A stretch of 64,000 bases of DNA from Legionella brunensis (lineage in GTDB: Bacteria; Pseudomonadota; Gammaproteobacteria; Legionellales; Legionellaceae). The translations under genes and the position numbers were made by a program. Position 1 is the first letter of the stretch; the number at the start of each line of letters is the position of its first letter. The stretch lies in the NCBI RefSeq assembly GCF_001467025.1, contig NZ_LNXV01000034.1:35175-99174 (forward strand), written 5' to 3'. A model generated the notes under the pieces. That model was not told the DNA's origin. It did no database searches and saw nothing but the letters and a program-made list of their open reading frames with translations. Below are positions 17,643 through 27,090 of this stretch, piece after piece.

Positions 17643-18944
17643 ATGAATCCAGGCTATTGGCAACGTACCGCATTTCTATTCCTACTCGCAATCTATGGCC
17701 TATTGTTTTATTTTATTTTAACTTTCCAACAAGGAATCGATTTCGCCTCATTCTATTCAGCCTCACAAATGCTAACGATAGGAGATAACCCTTACCAAAG
17801 TTTATTCGCTACTTATTTGCCTATTGCTAAAAAATTAGCGGCTAATCTTAACCCCCCCATTGTATTAATACTATTCAATCCTTTAATACAGTTTAACTAC
17901 AATACAGCTTTAACCATCTGGTGGCTGACTTCTTTGATTGTAGGGTTAATTGCAGCCCGAATAACCTTTAAACACGTTTTTTCACCTGATTTTTTTAAAA
18001 ATAATTGGGCAACCTTGTACCTCATTTATTTAGCCTTTTTTGCCACCCTCATGGACGCAGCCATTACGCAATTAGGAGCCTTGCTACTATTTTGTATCAT
18101 GTTTGGCTATCACTTCTATCTGAAAGGCAGCGATTATTTTGCAGGAATTCTTTGGGGATTTATTATTGCCCTAAAATTTTTTCCAGCGTTATTGTTTTTA
18201 TGGGTTTTGCTGCAAAAGCGTTATAAAGTATTTACAGTAATGCTTTCTGTTTCAGCGCTGCTGTCCATTATTCCCATATTTATCTGCGGAATTGATATTT
18301 ATCAGCAATATTTTTCCATGATGTCACAGGTATCATGGTATGGTGACAGTTGGAATGCTTCACTTTATGGTTTTCTCTTTCGTATACTCATTAATGTCCA
18401 TGATAAGACACAAACTTTTTTATTTGTGAATCTTGTTTACGGCATTCTATTTCTAATTTTTTTGCTATGGTACTTAAAAAGTATCGTTAAGATGTCTGTC
18501 GATTCAAAGAATGAACAATCATTTGCCCTAACCTTATGCATGATGTTGTTGTTGAGTCCTTTTGGGTGGTTATATTATTTTTCCTTACTGCTTTTCCCTC
18601 TGGCATTTACCTGGAAAGTTAACTTTGCTGATGCCGAAAATACTAAAAATAAAATATTATGGTTTTGCAGTTTATTTCTGCTCAACTTTCCCATGGACTA
18701 TCTATCAAGCAAAAAAATGTTCACTGTCACGAACAAACTTTGCTTAAGCTCACTTTATTTTTACGGATTATTACTACTGATATATCTTCTCCGTGCACAA
18801 AAAATTCCCCTCTATCATGATCAGAAATCTTTAAAAGCCAATTTCAAATATTTACCTATCCTAGGAATTATTTTTGGCTTTGGCATTTTCGTGCCTACTT
18901 TGAGTTTTGTCGGTCGACTTTTTGATATCAACTGGTCAAATTAA
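17643..18944 (+). CDS. GT87-like polytopic membrane glycosyltransferase (DUF2029)
   Basis: A 433-residue inner-membrane protein with about ten hydrophobic helices. Its pattern fits the GT-C fold DUF2029/GT87 family of polyprenyl-phosphate-sugar mannosyltransferase-like proteins: DFASFYSASQMLTIGDNPY in the first periplasmic loop with an acidic catalytic candidate, NPPIVLILFNPL, then ITQLGALLL and ALKFFPALLFLW. No ribosome site is obvious before the ATG at 17643. It stands alone before the C39-like cassette. Acceptor and sugar are unknown; a lipid-linked sugar donor and a periplasmic-side reaction are family inference. Confidence 0.75.
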   Translation: MNPGYWQRTAFLFLLAIYGLLFYFILTFQQGIDFASFYSASQMLTIGDNPYQSLFATYLPIAKKLAANLNPPIVLILFNPLIQFNYNTALTIWWLTSLIVGLIAARITFKHVFSPDFFKNNWATLYLIYLAFFATLMDAAITQLGALLLFCIMFGYHFYLKGSDYFAGILWGFIIALKFFPALLFLWVLLQKRYKVFTVMLSVSALLSIIPIFICGIDIYQQYFSMMSQVSWYGDSWNASLYGFLFRILINVHDKTQTFLFVNLVYGILFLIFLLWYLKSIVKMSVDSKNEQSFALTLCMMLLLSPFGWLYYFSLLLFPLAFTWKVNFADAENTKNKILWFCSLFLLNFPMDYLSSKKMFTVTNKLCLSSLYFYGLLLLIYLLRAQKIPLYHDQKSLKANFKYLPILGIIFGFGIFVPTLSFVGRLFDINWSN

Positions 18945-19063
18945 CCTATTGAAAATAATATTTTTTTGAAAAATCCCTATTGAATTGATGATTGACAAAT
19001 GCTCTCTTGAGGTCTAACGTTAAACGCATGCATAGATAAATATCTGGTTCAACCAATCTGACC

Positions 19064-19783
19064 ATGATCGATCTGACTATACATACTCAACCTGACGATG
19101 AAACGTGTGGTCCTACGAGTTTGCACGCAATTTATCGTTATTATGGTTTAGATCTTGACTTGGCTGAGGTCATTAAAAACGTAGAGCGCTCTCTTTCTGG
19201 AGGTACACTTGCGCCAATGTTAGGCAAGCATGCGCTACTTCATGGTTTTAAAGTGATCCTTTATATCAATAACCTTAACATTTTTGATCCCACCTGGTTT
19301 GACTACGAACAGGGGAAAGCTTGCCAGAATTTATTACGCATTAAATTGAATGCCCAAATGAAACACAAAAGAACAAAAGGAATTGTACACGCAAGCAGAG
19401 CCTATCTTGATTATCTTGAATTAGGGGGTGAGGTACGTTTTCGCACCCTAAGTGTGCAATTACTTAAAGATTATTTTGCTCAAAATATTCCTATTCTAAC
19501 TGGTTTGAGCGCCACTTACCTTTATCGTAGCTCCCGTGAGCGTTACATTAATAGCGAAGCTATCTACGATGATATTCGCGGCACCCCTTGTGGGCATTTT
19601 GTTGTTTTATGTGGCTATGACGATAAGAAAAGGCTAGTAGTAGTCGCTGATCCTCATCGAGAAAACCCTATTTCTGAGGATAATTATTATAAAGTAAGTA
19701 GTAATCGTTTAATTAATGCCATCATGGTTGGGGTATTAACCTATGATGCTAACTTAATCATAATTCAACCCAAAGAGCACTGA
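19064..19783 (+). CDS. C39-like cysteine peptidase
   Basis: A 239-residue papain-like (peptidase C39 family) protein. The predicted active site is Gln9 (oxyanion), Cys15 in DDETCGPTS, His178 in PCGHFVVLCGYD and Asp196 in VADPHREN. There is no signal peptide or transporter domain, unlike bacteriocin-processing C39 enzymes, so it works alone in the cytosol. Its TGA is followed at once by the ATG of the ATP-grasp gene, which starts a four-gene coupled set. In that set it could cut, transfer or trim peptide-like products made by the two ligases (inference). Confidence 0.82.
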   Translation: MIDLTIHTQPDDETCGPTSLHAIYRYYGLDLDLAEVIKNVERSLSGGTLAPMLGKHALLHGFKVILYINNLNIFDPTWFDYEQGKACQNLLRIKLNAQMKHKRTKGIVHASRAYLDYLELGGEVRFRTLSVQLLKDYFAQNIPILTGLSATYLYRSSRERYINSEAIYDDIRGTPCGHFVVLCGYDDKKRLVVVADPHRENPISEDNYYKVSSNRLINAIMVGVLTYDANLIIIQPKEH

Positions 19784-21238
19784 ATGGAAACACTAATTAT
19801 AACGGACGACCCCTCGGGGTGGGAGTTTTTAAGCCCACTTGCTACCATAGTCCAAGCTTCAGAGTATTTATCCAGTGAGAATTATTATCAAAGCAAATCA
19901 ATCCGAGTTATAAATCTCTGCCACTCCTACAACCACCAAACTATAGGTTACTATGTGTCCTTACTTGCGCATGCTCGTGATCATAAGGCCATACCCTCTG
20001 TGCACAGCATTCAAGATGCACTTAATGCAGAATTATCTAAATTCATATCTCAGGATGTAGATGAGGAGATTCAAAATAGTCTACATGAAATTAAAGCAGA
20101 CGAGTTCATTTTAAGTGTCTACTTCGGTCAAAATATGGCCAAGTGTCATGCAAATCTTGCCAAAAAACTCCATAGCTTATTCCCGTTGCCATTGATGAGA
20201 TTTACTTTAGAGAAAAAGAAACAATGGCGCATCAAAACATTACAAATTTTATCTCTGGCAGAAATTCCGGAACATCATCGAGATTTCATGCAACAATCTG
20301 CCGAGAGTTATTTATCTAAAAAACGCTTTCACCAGTGGCGTAAAAAGCAACGCTTCCATGACCTCGCTATTTTGATTGATCCAAGTGAAGCCAATGCGCC
20401 TTCCAATAAAAAAGCTCTGGAAATCTTTGTAACTACTGGCGAGGCGATGGGCTTAAATGTTGATTTCATTGAAAAAAGTGACACTAAATCTCTCGCGGAA
20501 TATGATGCATTATTTATTCGAGCGACAACATCTGTTAATCACTACACTTATCGAATGGCAAGACGGGCTGCACAAGAAAATCTGGTAGTCATCGATGATC
20601 CCCAATCTATTATCAAATGCAGTAACAAAGTGTACTTGGCTGAGTTAATGCGCAGCCATCAAATCTTAACCCCGGAAACCATTTTCATCAGTAAATTTGA
20701 TAAAGAAATTCCCAATATCCAGTTTCCTTGTGTACTCAAAAGACCTGATAGTGCTTTCTCCCATGGGGTAGTTAAACTTGATGATAGTAAAGCATTGCAA
20801 AAGTCATTAACCCAGTTTTTCAAAATTTCTGATTTGGTATTGATTCAGCCCTTTATTCCTACAGAATATGATTGGCGAATCGGTATTCTAGATAATAAAC
20901 CTATTTTTGCTTGCCATTATTATATGGCAAAAAATCATTGGCAAATTTACAACTGGGATGCCAACAATGAAAAACGTGAGGGAGCCACAGAAACTATTCC
21001 ATTACATGAAGTGCCTGAAGCTATCATTAAAACAGCACTAAAATGTACACGTCTAATTGGAGATGGCTTGTATGGTGTCGATATAAAAAGTCATGGCGAC
21101 AAACATTATGTCATTGAAGTCAATGATAATCCAAATATAGACTTCGGAATTGAGGACAAGATTTTGGGTGAATCTCTCTATCAACATGTCATGAGTGTAT
21201 TTTTACAACGCATTCGTAGGAAACATGGCTATGTCTAA
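19784..21238 (+). CDS. RimK-type ATP-grasp amino-acid ligase with RLAN-type N-terminal domain
   Basis: A 484-residue protein. Residues about 1-200 match the domain found N-terminal to some RimK-like ligases (RVINLCHSYNHQTIGYYVSLLAHARDHK). Residues about 270-475 form the ATP-grasp: CVLKRPDSAFSHGVVKL with a nucleotide-binding lysine, VLIQPFIPTEYDWRIGIL, and the Mg-binding end GVDIKSHGDKHYVIEVNDNPN. It should join a carboxylate to an amine with ATP through an acyl phosphate. It begins on the base after the C39-gene stop and its last 14 bases overlap the GCS2 gene. Substrates are unknown. Confidence 0.88.
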   Translation: METLIITDDPSGWEFLSPLATIVQASEYLSSENYYQSKSIRVINLCHSYNHQTIGYYVSLLAHARDHKAIPSVHSIQDALNAELSKFISQDVDEEIQNSLHEIKADEFILSVYFGQNMAKCHANLAKKLHSLFPLPLMRFTLEKKKQWRIKTLQILSLAEIPEHHRDFMQQSAESYLSKKRFHQWRKKQRFHDLAILIDPSEANAPSNKKALEIFVTTGEAMGLNVDFIEKSDTKSLAEYDALFIRATTSVNHYTYRMARRAAQENLVVIDDPQSIIKCSNKVYLAELMRSHQILTPETIFISKFDKEIPNIQFPCVLKRPDSAFSHGVVKLDDSKALQKSLTQFFKISDLVLIQPFIPTEYDWRIGILDNKPIFACHYYMAKNHWQIYNWDANNEKREGATETIPLHEVPEAIIKTALKCTRLIGDGLYGVDIKSHGDKHYVIEVNDNPNIDFGIEDKILGESLYQHVMSVFLQRIRRKHGYV

Positions 21239-22454
21239 TTACCCTATTTTTTCTGTCCTTGGAATTGAAATTGAGTACATGCTTGTCGATTGCCACAATC
21301 TTAATGTGCAACCCCAAAGTGATCTTGTCCTGCAAACCTTGGCCGGTGAACTCATTAATGAAGTGAAATTGGATGATATTGCCGTTAGTAATGAACTCGT
21401 TATGCATGTATTGGAGCTAAAAAATAATGGCCCTAAACCACCCGATGCGCCTATTGCCAAGCAATTTCAGCAAACTATAGAACAATTACAACCATTGCTG
21501 GCTGCTCATAATCTTCAACTGCTACCAACCGGTGCGCATCCATGGATGAATCCGCTCAAAGAAACTAAACGCTGGCCCCATGGCAATCGTGATATATATC
21601 ACCAATTTGATGCCATTTTTAATTGCCAAGGCCATGGATGGGCAAATCTGCAAAGTATGCATGTCAATTTACCTTTTGCTAATGATGAAGAATTTTGCCA
21701 GCTACATAATGCTATTCGTTTGCTTCTCCCCCTATTACCTGCCTTAGCTGCAAGTACCCCTTTCTTAGACGGCAAGAAAACTGGAATGAAGGATTCTCGT
21801 TTATATTTTTATGGAAAAAATCAACAAAGCATCCCCCTAATCAGCGGCGACATTATTCCTGAGTTTATTGGCAGCGAAGCACAATACCGACAAGAGATCT
21901 TAGACCCAATGTACCAAGCCATTAGCCCTTTTGATCCACAAGGAATTCTGCAGTACGAATGGCTTAATTCAAGGGCTGCTATTCCCAAATTTGAGTACAA
22001 TGCTATTGAAATTCGAATCCTAGATTCACAAGAATGCGTACAAGCAGACATTGCCATTGCCTTAACCATCCATGCAATCCTAAAATATTGGCAAAATAAT
22101 TCTTCATACCATTTAGATAACCCCTGTGAAACCAAGCGTTTAAAGAGCATTTATGATCAAACTATTAAAGACGGCTTTGCGGTGCTCGTGGAGGACAGTG
22201 AATTATTTAGACAATGGCAGTTACCTTCACGCACGATGAGCACTCGTAACGTTTGGTCACATTTGATTGAGAAAGTCAGTGGCGAACTTGATCAAAGTAC
22301 ACAGCAAGTATTGGAATTTATCTTAAGTCAAGGAAACTTAAGTGAACGTCTTTTAAGTGCTTGTGGCAATGTAATTCAACATACTACGCTAACCCATATT
22401 TATCGCCAGCTTACTCAATGCTTGTTGACTAATCAATTATTTAATCCAACATGA
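21225..22454 (+). CDS. GCS2-type carboxylate-amine ligase (glutamate-cysteine ligase family)
   Basis: I use the ATG at 21225 (MAMSNYPIFSVLGIEIEYMLVD); the open frame extends to 21195, and ATG 21231 is also possible. The 409-residue product carries the N-terminal GIEIEYMLVD strand of the glutamine-synthetase-like fold. It also shows SMHVNLPFAND, LYFYGKNQQSIPLISGD and YNAIEIRILDSQEC, as in GCS2 (YbdK-like) enzymes. These form an amide bond between a glutamate-type carboxylate and an amine using ATP. Overlaps with both neighbours (14 and 4 bases) show translational coupling. It is not a housekeeping GshA by context. Confidence 0.85.
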   Translation: MAMSNYPIFSVLGIEIEYMLVDCHNLNVQPQSDLVLQTLAGELINEVKLDDIAVSNELVMHVLELKNNGPKPPDAPIAKQFQQTIEQLQPLLAAHNLQLLPTGAHPWMNPLKETKRWPHGNRDIYHQFDAIFNCQGHGWANLQSMHVNLPFANDEEFCQLHNAIRLLLPLLPALAASTPFLDGKKTGMKDSRLYFYGKNQQSIPLISGDIIPEFIGSEAQYRQEILDPMYQAISPFDPQGILQYEWLNSRAAIPKFEYNAIEIRILDSQECVQADIAIALTIHAILKYWQNNSSYHLDNPCETKRLKSIYDQTIKDGFAVLVEDSELFRQWQLPSRTMSTRNVWSHLIEKVSGELDQSTQQVLEFILSQGNLSERLLSACGNVIQHTTLTHIYRQLTQCLLTNQLFNPT

Positions 22455-23152
22455 AAGCTAAGCTCCTTGTTTTAAGTTGCGAGCATGCAGTAAATACTGT
22501 TCCTTCTATTTACCAAAAGTATTTTAATGGAAATGAAGCATTATTGGATACTCATCGAGCCATAGATTTCGGCGCGCTTACAATTGCCAATTATTTAAGC
22601 AATTTTTTTGGCTGTGAACTGATCCAAGCTCGCGCTACCAGATTACTTATTGATTGTAATCGTCGTTTGTCTAACCCTAATTGTTTCTCAGAAATTACTG
22701 CCTCTTTACCTAAAGCAGAGAAGCAAGCGATTATTCAAGAATACTACACGCCTTTTCGCGAACAGGTCGTCAACCTTGTCAAACATCACATCCGTCGAGG
22801 ATATCAAGTCTGGCATCTATCGATACATAGTTTTACGCCTATTATGAATAACCTTGTTCGAAATGCAGATGTTAGCTTCCTTTATGACCCAAGACGAAGC
22901 CCTGAAAAAAATTTGGCTAAACAATGGCAATTGGCATTTAAACAGCAAGTGAAAGACTTGCGTGTTCGTCTGAATTATCCTTATCGTGGGGTTACTGATG
23001 GTTTTACCAGTTTTTTACGTACTCAATTTAATGAAGATAAATACCTGGGCCTCGAAATTGAGAGCAATCAAGCATTAATGCGCGACAACCAATCTGTCGC
23101 TTACGTTGCCAAAGCTTTAGCGACCACTCTTAAATCCGTATATGTGCGCTAA
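22451..23152 (+). CDS. N-formylglutamate amidohydrolase-like protein
   Basis: A 233-residue protein of the N-formylglutamate amidohydrolase (HutG-like) family, related to zinc carboxypeptidase-like folds. Visible marks are LSCEHAVNTVP, DTHRAIDFGALTIA, RLLIDCNRRLSNP, WHLSIHSFTPIM (histidine metal-ligand candidates) and a late GLEIESNQ. It overlaps the GCS2 gene by ATGA at 22451-22454. With no histidine-utilisation genes nearby, a role in hydrolysing an N-acyl-glutamyl product of the cassette is more likely than histidine catabolism (inference). A bidirectional hairpin follows. Confidence 0.85.
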   Translation: MKAKLLVLSCEHAVNTVPSIYQKYFNGNEALLDTHRAIDFGALTIANYLSNFFGCELIQARATRLLIDCNRRLSNPNCFSEITASLPKAEKQAIIQEYYTPFREQVVNLVKHHIRRGYQVWHLSIHSFTPIMNNLVRNADVSFLYDPRRSPEKNLAKQWQLAFKQQVKDLRVRLNYPYRGVTDGFTSFLRTQFNEDKYLGLEIESNQALMRDNQSVAYVAKALATTLKSVYVR

Positions 23153-23201
23153 TTGCAATTAAATCTTGCTCATATCGCTTTATTATAATCCTATTATGTT
23201 A

Positions 23202-23233
23202 AGCCTGTATTTCCCGCATGCATCATACAGGCT
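23202..23233. terminator. Bidirectional terminator
   Basis: AGCCTGTAT (23202-23210) and ATACAGGCT (23225-23233) form a 9-base stem with ATTTCTT on the right. It lies between the four-gene cassette and the convergent yjgR-like gene. Confidence 0.65.
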
Positions 23234-23238
23234 ATTTC

Positions 23239-24747
23239 TTAGCGCTTTCGTTTTATACCAATTGCTGACAAGATAGAGTTGGTTATATCGCGAATAATTT
23301 GCCTTATTATTTGGCGGAAAAGTGTGTTTTTACTCATTTGCTCAATCATTGATGGGTCTTTAGGTTCTTTTTTGACTCCTGGAGTATTCTTATTTTGATT
23401 AGTAATTGCCATTTCCGCCGCCAAAATTTCTTTTGCAGAATTTCGCTCTAAACGCTGTTCATATTTCGGGAGTAATGTAGATGCTGCTATCGCTGCATTT
23501 AGCTCATCTTGACTCAATACTCCCATCCGTGATTCGGGAGGTCTAACCAGACACTGCACCAGCGGTGTTGGTTGCCCCTTGGCATCTAATGCACTTAATA
23601 AAGCCTCTCCAATTCCTAAAGCGGTTAATAATTGCTCGGTTTGATAGTATGAAGAAGGAGGAAAATTCTGAGATACCAACTTCAACGCTTTGCGATCTTT
23701 GGCAGTAAATGCTCGCAGAGCATGTTGTATTTTTAATCCCAATTGACTCAAAACAGCCTCTGGCACATCATCTGGTGTTTGCGTACAAAAAACCAGACCA
23801 ATACCTTTCGAACGAATCAATTTAACCATGGTTTCTAATAAATTAAGCAATGCTTTACTGGCATTATTAAAAATAAGGTGCGCCTCATCTATAAAAAAGA
23901 CCAGTTTAGGTTTAGGAGGATCTCCTAATTCTGGCATTACCCGATAAACATCAGAAAGCATTTTAAGCATAAAAGTGGAGAATAGTTTGGGCTTATCCTG
24001 CATATCACTGAGGCGTAAAATAGAAATCACGCCCTTTCCTTCAGCGTCAGCACGAACCAAATCCATCACATTAAAAGCAGGTTCACCAAAGAATTCGTTT
24101 CCTCCTTGCGATTCAAGTTCGATGATTTTGCGCACAATAGTACCCACTGAAGCAGTTGCGACACCACCGAATTGGCTTTCTATCTCTACTTTACCAGCAT
24201 CAGTTTGCACAAATTGCAGCAAAGCTTTTATATCTGCCAAATCAATCAAGGGTAAATTCTTATTTTTTGCGTATTCAAACAGTACAGTGATTATACCAGT
24301 TTGGGTTTCATTCACATCCAGCATGCGTGAAAAAAGAAGTGCGCCAAAATCACTAACTGTCGAACGTAACGGTACGCCTTCACGAGCATCATTTAAAGTA
24401 AGTATTTCTACAGGAAAGGCACGAGGTGTATACGTTAAATTTAAGGATTGACAACGTGCTACCAAAGCATCCGTTGTTTCGCCAGGCACCGCCAATCCGG
24501 AAATATCACCCTTAATATCCATCACAAAACTAGAAACACCAGCTAAGGATAGCTGCTCGCTTAATACTTGCATGGTTTTTGTTTTACCACTGCCTGTCGC
24601 CCCAGCAATTAAGCCATGACGATTAAGTGCTTTAAGTACTAAGTTAATGGGAGCATTAGGGATTAAATGGTCATTGACCAAAATACCACCCAACTGCAAA
24701 ACAGGCAGATCGGCAGCTTGGTATGGGCTAATTAAATCTTCATACAT
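23239..24747 (-). CDS. yjgR: YjgR-like (DUF853) HerA-type P-loop ATPase
   Basis: A 502-residue member of the DUF853/YjgR branch of the HerA/FtsK ATPases. Walker A is GATGSGKTK at residues 49-57. Walker B lies near residue 290 in KLVFFIDEAHLIF. Sensor-like VFCTQTPDDVPEAVL and the HALRAFTAKDRKALK stretch are typical. The C-terminus is basic (SAIGIKRKR). The cellular role is not established; DNA translocation is suggested by family. It is a single gene converging on the cassette. Confidence 0.9.
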   Translation of the reverse strand: MYEDLISPYQAADLPVLQLGGILVNDHLIPNAPINLVLKALNRHGLIAGATGSGKTKTMQVLSEQLSLAGVSSFVMDIKGDISGLAVPGETTDALVARCQSLNLTYTPRAFPVEILTLNDAREGVPLRSTVSDFGALLFSRMLDVNETQTGIITVLFEYAKNKNLPLIDLADIKALLQFVQTDAGKVEIESQFGGVATASVGTIVRKIIELESQGGNEFFGEPAFNVMDLVRADAEGKGVISILRLSDMQDKPKLFSTFMLKMLSDVYRVMPELGDPPKPKLVFFIDEAHLIFNNASKALLNLLETMVKLIRSKGIGLVFCTQTPDDVPEAVLSQLGLKIQHALRAFTAKDRKALKLVSQNFPPSSYYQTEQLLTALGIGEALLSALDAKGQPTPLVQCLVRPPESRMGVLSQDELNAAIAASTLLPKYEQRLERNSAKEILAAEMAITNQNKNTPGVKKEPKDPSMIEQMSKNTLFRQIIRQIIRDITNSILSAIGIKRKR

Positions 24748-24778
24748 AAGATAACATCCATGTTAGGAGGATAACCGA

Positions 24779-26518
24779 TTATACTCGATTAAGAGAAAAT
24801 TTTACATCTGCTGCAGACGTTGATTCCTCCACGAGTTTACTAACATCTTTTTGATTATAATGATTTTTTTCAGGTTTCAACTTATACCAAGGTAACTCTT
24901 CAATCTTTGTCAACTCATCCAGTAAGAAGGAAGAAAATGAATGGATATTATAGGCAGTTTTCTTATCCGTTAAGAAATCATTGATCTTTATCACACTAAA
25001 ATCCAATATCTCATGTGACTCAAGATCCCATTGCTGCATCTTATTTATTTGATCTTTTAACAGTTCCGCCCGTTTCTGGCCAAACGCCGTATGCCTAAAC
25101 CATGTAAAGAACCCATTAGGTCCTCGCGAATTTTCAGTAGGTCTTTTGTGATACCAGTTCTCATAATTCGCTTGAGCTTTGTTAACTGCTGCCCTAATTT
25201 TTTCATACAATTCGGGAGAGTGTTCAGTGGTTTTTTCAAAACCATTATTACTATCTGTCTCTAATGTGGATCGAGCATTATTTTGTTGTGAGACCTCTTC
25301 TCTGCGTAGCGTCTCTTCGTTAACAGATGAGGTGCGGTCTGTTCCTTCTGTTTGTACACCCGTTGTTTCCAATGCATTGAATTGCCGTTCAATCTCTGCA
25401 ATCTCTTCGCTGGTTAAAGCATCCGACCTTTGCCCTGTGTTTGCTGATTCCAACTCTTCAAATAGCTGCATAGCCTCTTCAATGGAAAGCTCTTCATTAT
25501 TCCACTCTTCACTTTGTCTATCTCTGTATGTCGTTGTTTGTGAGCTTGTCGATTGTGGGAACGGAGGAAATTGTATGTTAGGAAAATCGATGTCAATACC
25601 CAATTCTTGCGCAAGATATTCGCCTTCTGCTTTGAGTAAAGCCACAAAATACATTTCTTTCTGCTGAAATACAGTTTGTCTATCTTCGATTTTTAAAGCC
25701 AAAGCTTGATGCACCTCAGAGCGAGTCCTAGCCGCAGCCTTAACAATTTCATTTTGAGCTCTGGGTTTTTCAAGTAGCTCTTTCAAAGCAAATAGATAAG
25801 TTTTACCATCAACACAATCTTTCCAGTTACATCGAGGAAGTTCTGCCAATAAATCCTGCTGTAATTCATTCAAGAGTTCTGCTTGCTCGAGTTTAAGTAC
25901 TTCGTCGGGTATTCCCTCATGTTTTGGTATGGGGAGAACATAGGCTTCGTTAACAGTTTCTTTTATCTTAGTGCGGTGGGCATCCATTGTACGTTGAAGA
26001 GCTTGCCATTTTTCAGCTTGCATTTTCAATAACTGGGCTTGTATTTCTGATACTTTTTCTGGTGTTAGCGGCAATTGCTCAAAGGGTATAAGTGCCTTGC
26101 CCTCTTCTTTTACAGTAGAGTTAGCCTCAATTTCCTCTTCCTTTTTTGAGGATTTTACTTCATCAGCAAAAGCAGGAGAAAAAAGATTAAGCTTTTCTTT
26201 TAAAGGATTATATCTTTGCCATCCCTTAGCAAGCGTATAATTATCAACTGCGAGAACATTATAACTGTACTTTCCTGTTGTACGATACAGGGCTTTATCC
26301 TTTAATAGGTAGTAAACTGCTTCATTATCTTGTTTGTTTTCATAAAATAGCGTCCAACGACCTATTTCATCCGCTTTCAGCGCTATTGATTGCCAAGCGG
26401 TAGTCAGAGTCGGGTTAGCTTGATCCCGTGTTGCCTTTTCGACAGTTGTATTGTCTTCAGTTACATTAAATCGAATCCAACTATCAAGTTTTTGACACCA
26501 AAACGGTCCTATAATCAT
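24779..26518 (-). CDS. Large soluble protein of unknown function; effector candidate
   Basis: A 579-residue protein with no signal peptide or membrane helix. Residues about 130-330 are helical and Gln/Glu-rich, probably coiled coil (VSEIQAQLLKMQAEKWQALQ). Residues about 330-430 are low-complexity, acidic and Ser/Thr-rich. A second helical region with aromatic residues (YENWYHKRP, GFFTWFRHTAFGQKRA) precedes the C-terminus. I know no family. Length, acidic middle, absence of an export signal and isolation suggest a type IV effector, but no secretion signal can be proven here. No ribosome site is evident at the chosen ATG. Confidence 0.6.
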   Translation of the reverse strand: MIIGPFWCQKLDSWIRFNVTEDNTTVEKATRDQANPTLTTAWQSIALKADEIGRWTLFYENKQDNEAVYYLLKDKALYRTTGKYSYNVLAVDNYTLAKGWQRYNPLKEKLNLFSPAFADEVKSSKKEEEIEANSTVKEEGKALIPFEQLPLTPEKVSEIQAQLLKMQAEKWQALQRTMDAHRTKIKETVNEAYVLPIPKHEGIPDEVLKLEQAELLNELQQDLLAELPRCNWKDCVDGKTYLFALKELLEKPRAQNEIVKAAARTRSEVHQALALKIEDRQTVFQQKEMYFVALLKAEGEYLAQELGIDIDFPNIQFPPFPQSTSSQTTTYRDRQSEEWNNEELSIEEAMQLFEELESANTGQRSDALTSEEIAEIERQFNALETTGVQTEGTDRTSSVNEETLRREEVSQQNNARSTLETDSNNGFEKTTEHSPELYEKIRAAVNKAQANYENWYHKRPTENSRGPNGFFTWFRHTAFGQKRAELLKDQINKMQQWDLESHEILDFSVIKINDFLTDKKTAYNIHSFSSFLLDELTKIEELPWYKLKPEKNHYNQKDVSKLVEESTSAADVKFSLNRV

Positions 26519-26579
26519 AGCGCGCTGCTTTAAAGAATAAACTTGCGGGAAATAATAGCACGCGAAACTTAAGTTTAGA

Positions 26580-27002
26580 TTAAGACTTACTTTGACAGCC
26601 TGGACAGAGGCCGTAGATATTCAATGCATGATCTGTCATTTTGAAGTTAGCATTCTGCGCAATCATTTTCTGACGCTGCTCAATAATGTCATCGATAAAC
26701 TCTTCTACCTTGCCACATTTTACACACACCAAGTGGTCATGATGTTCTCCCTGACTAAGCTCAAATACAGAGTGTCCACCTTCAAAATTATGACGATTAA
26801 CCAAACCCGCCGCTTCAAACTGTGTTAAAACACGATAAACTGTAGCCAAACCAACATCTTCACCCATTTCCAGCAATGCCTTGTACACACCTTCGGCACT
26901 TAGATGATGATCGCGAGATTGCTCCAAGATTTGCAGAACTTTTAATCTTGGCATGGTTATTTTTAACCCAGCGTCTTTTAATTGTTGACTCTCTTCCACC
27001 AA
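26580..27002 (-). CDS. fur: Ferric uptake regulator
   Basis: A 140-residue iron-responsive repressor. The N-terminal winged helix (LKDAGLKITMPRLKVLQIL, then DVGLATVYRVLTQFEAAGLV as recognition helix) is followed by the dimer/metal domain. Metal ligands are visible in GEHHDHLVCVKCGKVEEF, and a last cysteine pair in CPGCQSK at the end. It is divergent from bamE with 58 to 88 bases between the starts, the arrangement seen in several gammaproteobacteria. It may regulate itself, but I did not identify a Fur box with confidence. Confidence 0.95.
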   Translation of the reverse strand: MVEESQQLKDAGLKITMPRLKVLQILEQSRDHHLSAEGVYKALLEMGEDVGLATVYRVLTQFEAAGLVNRHNFEGGHSVFELSQGEHHDHLVCVKCGKVEEFIDDIIEQRQKMIAQNANFKMTDHALNIYGLCPGCQSKS

Positions 27003-27090
27003 GCACTCCTCTGTGGGCTACACGTTAATCCAGGTGTCTTTCTATGGCTGACATGATATTATGGCCAAATTTTTCAAAACAGGCAAAAAA

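Noticed and set aside
23975..24451. 158-codon frame antisense to the yjgR-like gene
   Set aside because: The sense frame is a complete P-loop ATPase; the antisense product is Ser-rich, as complementary frames usually are.
25179..25667. 162-codon antisense frame in the 579-residue gene
   Set aside because: Ser/Cys-rich shadow with no start signal; the longer frame on the other strand is continuous over 1.7 kb.
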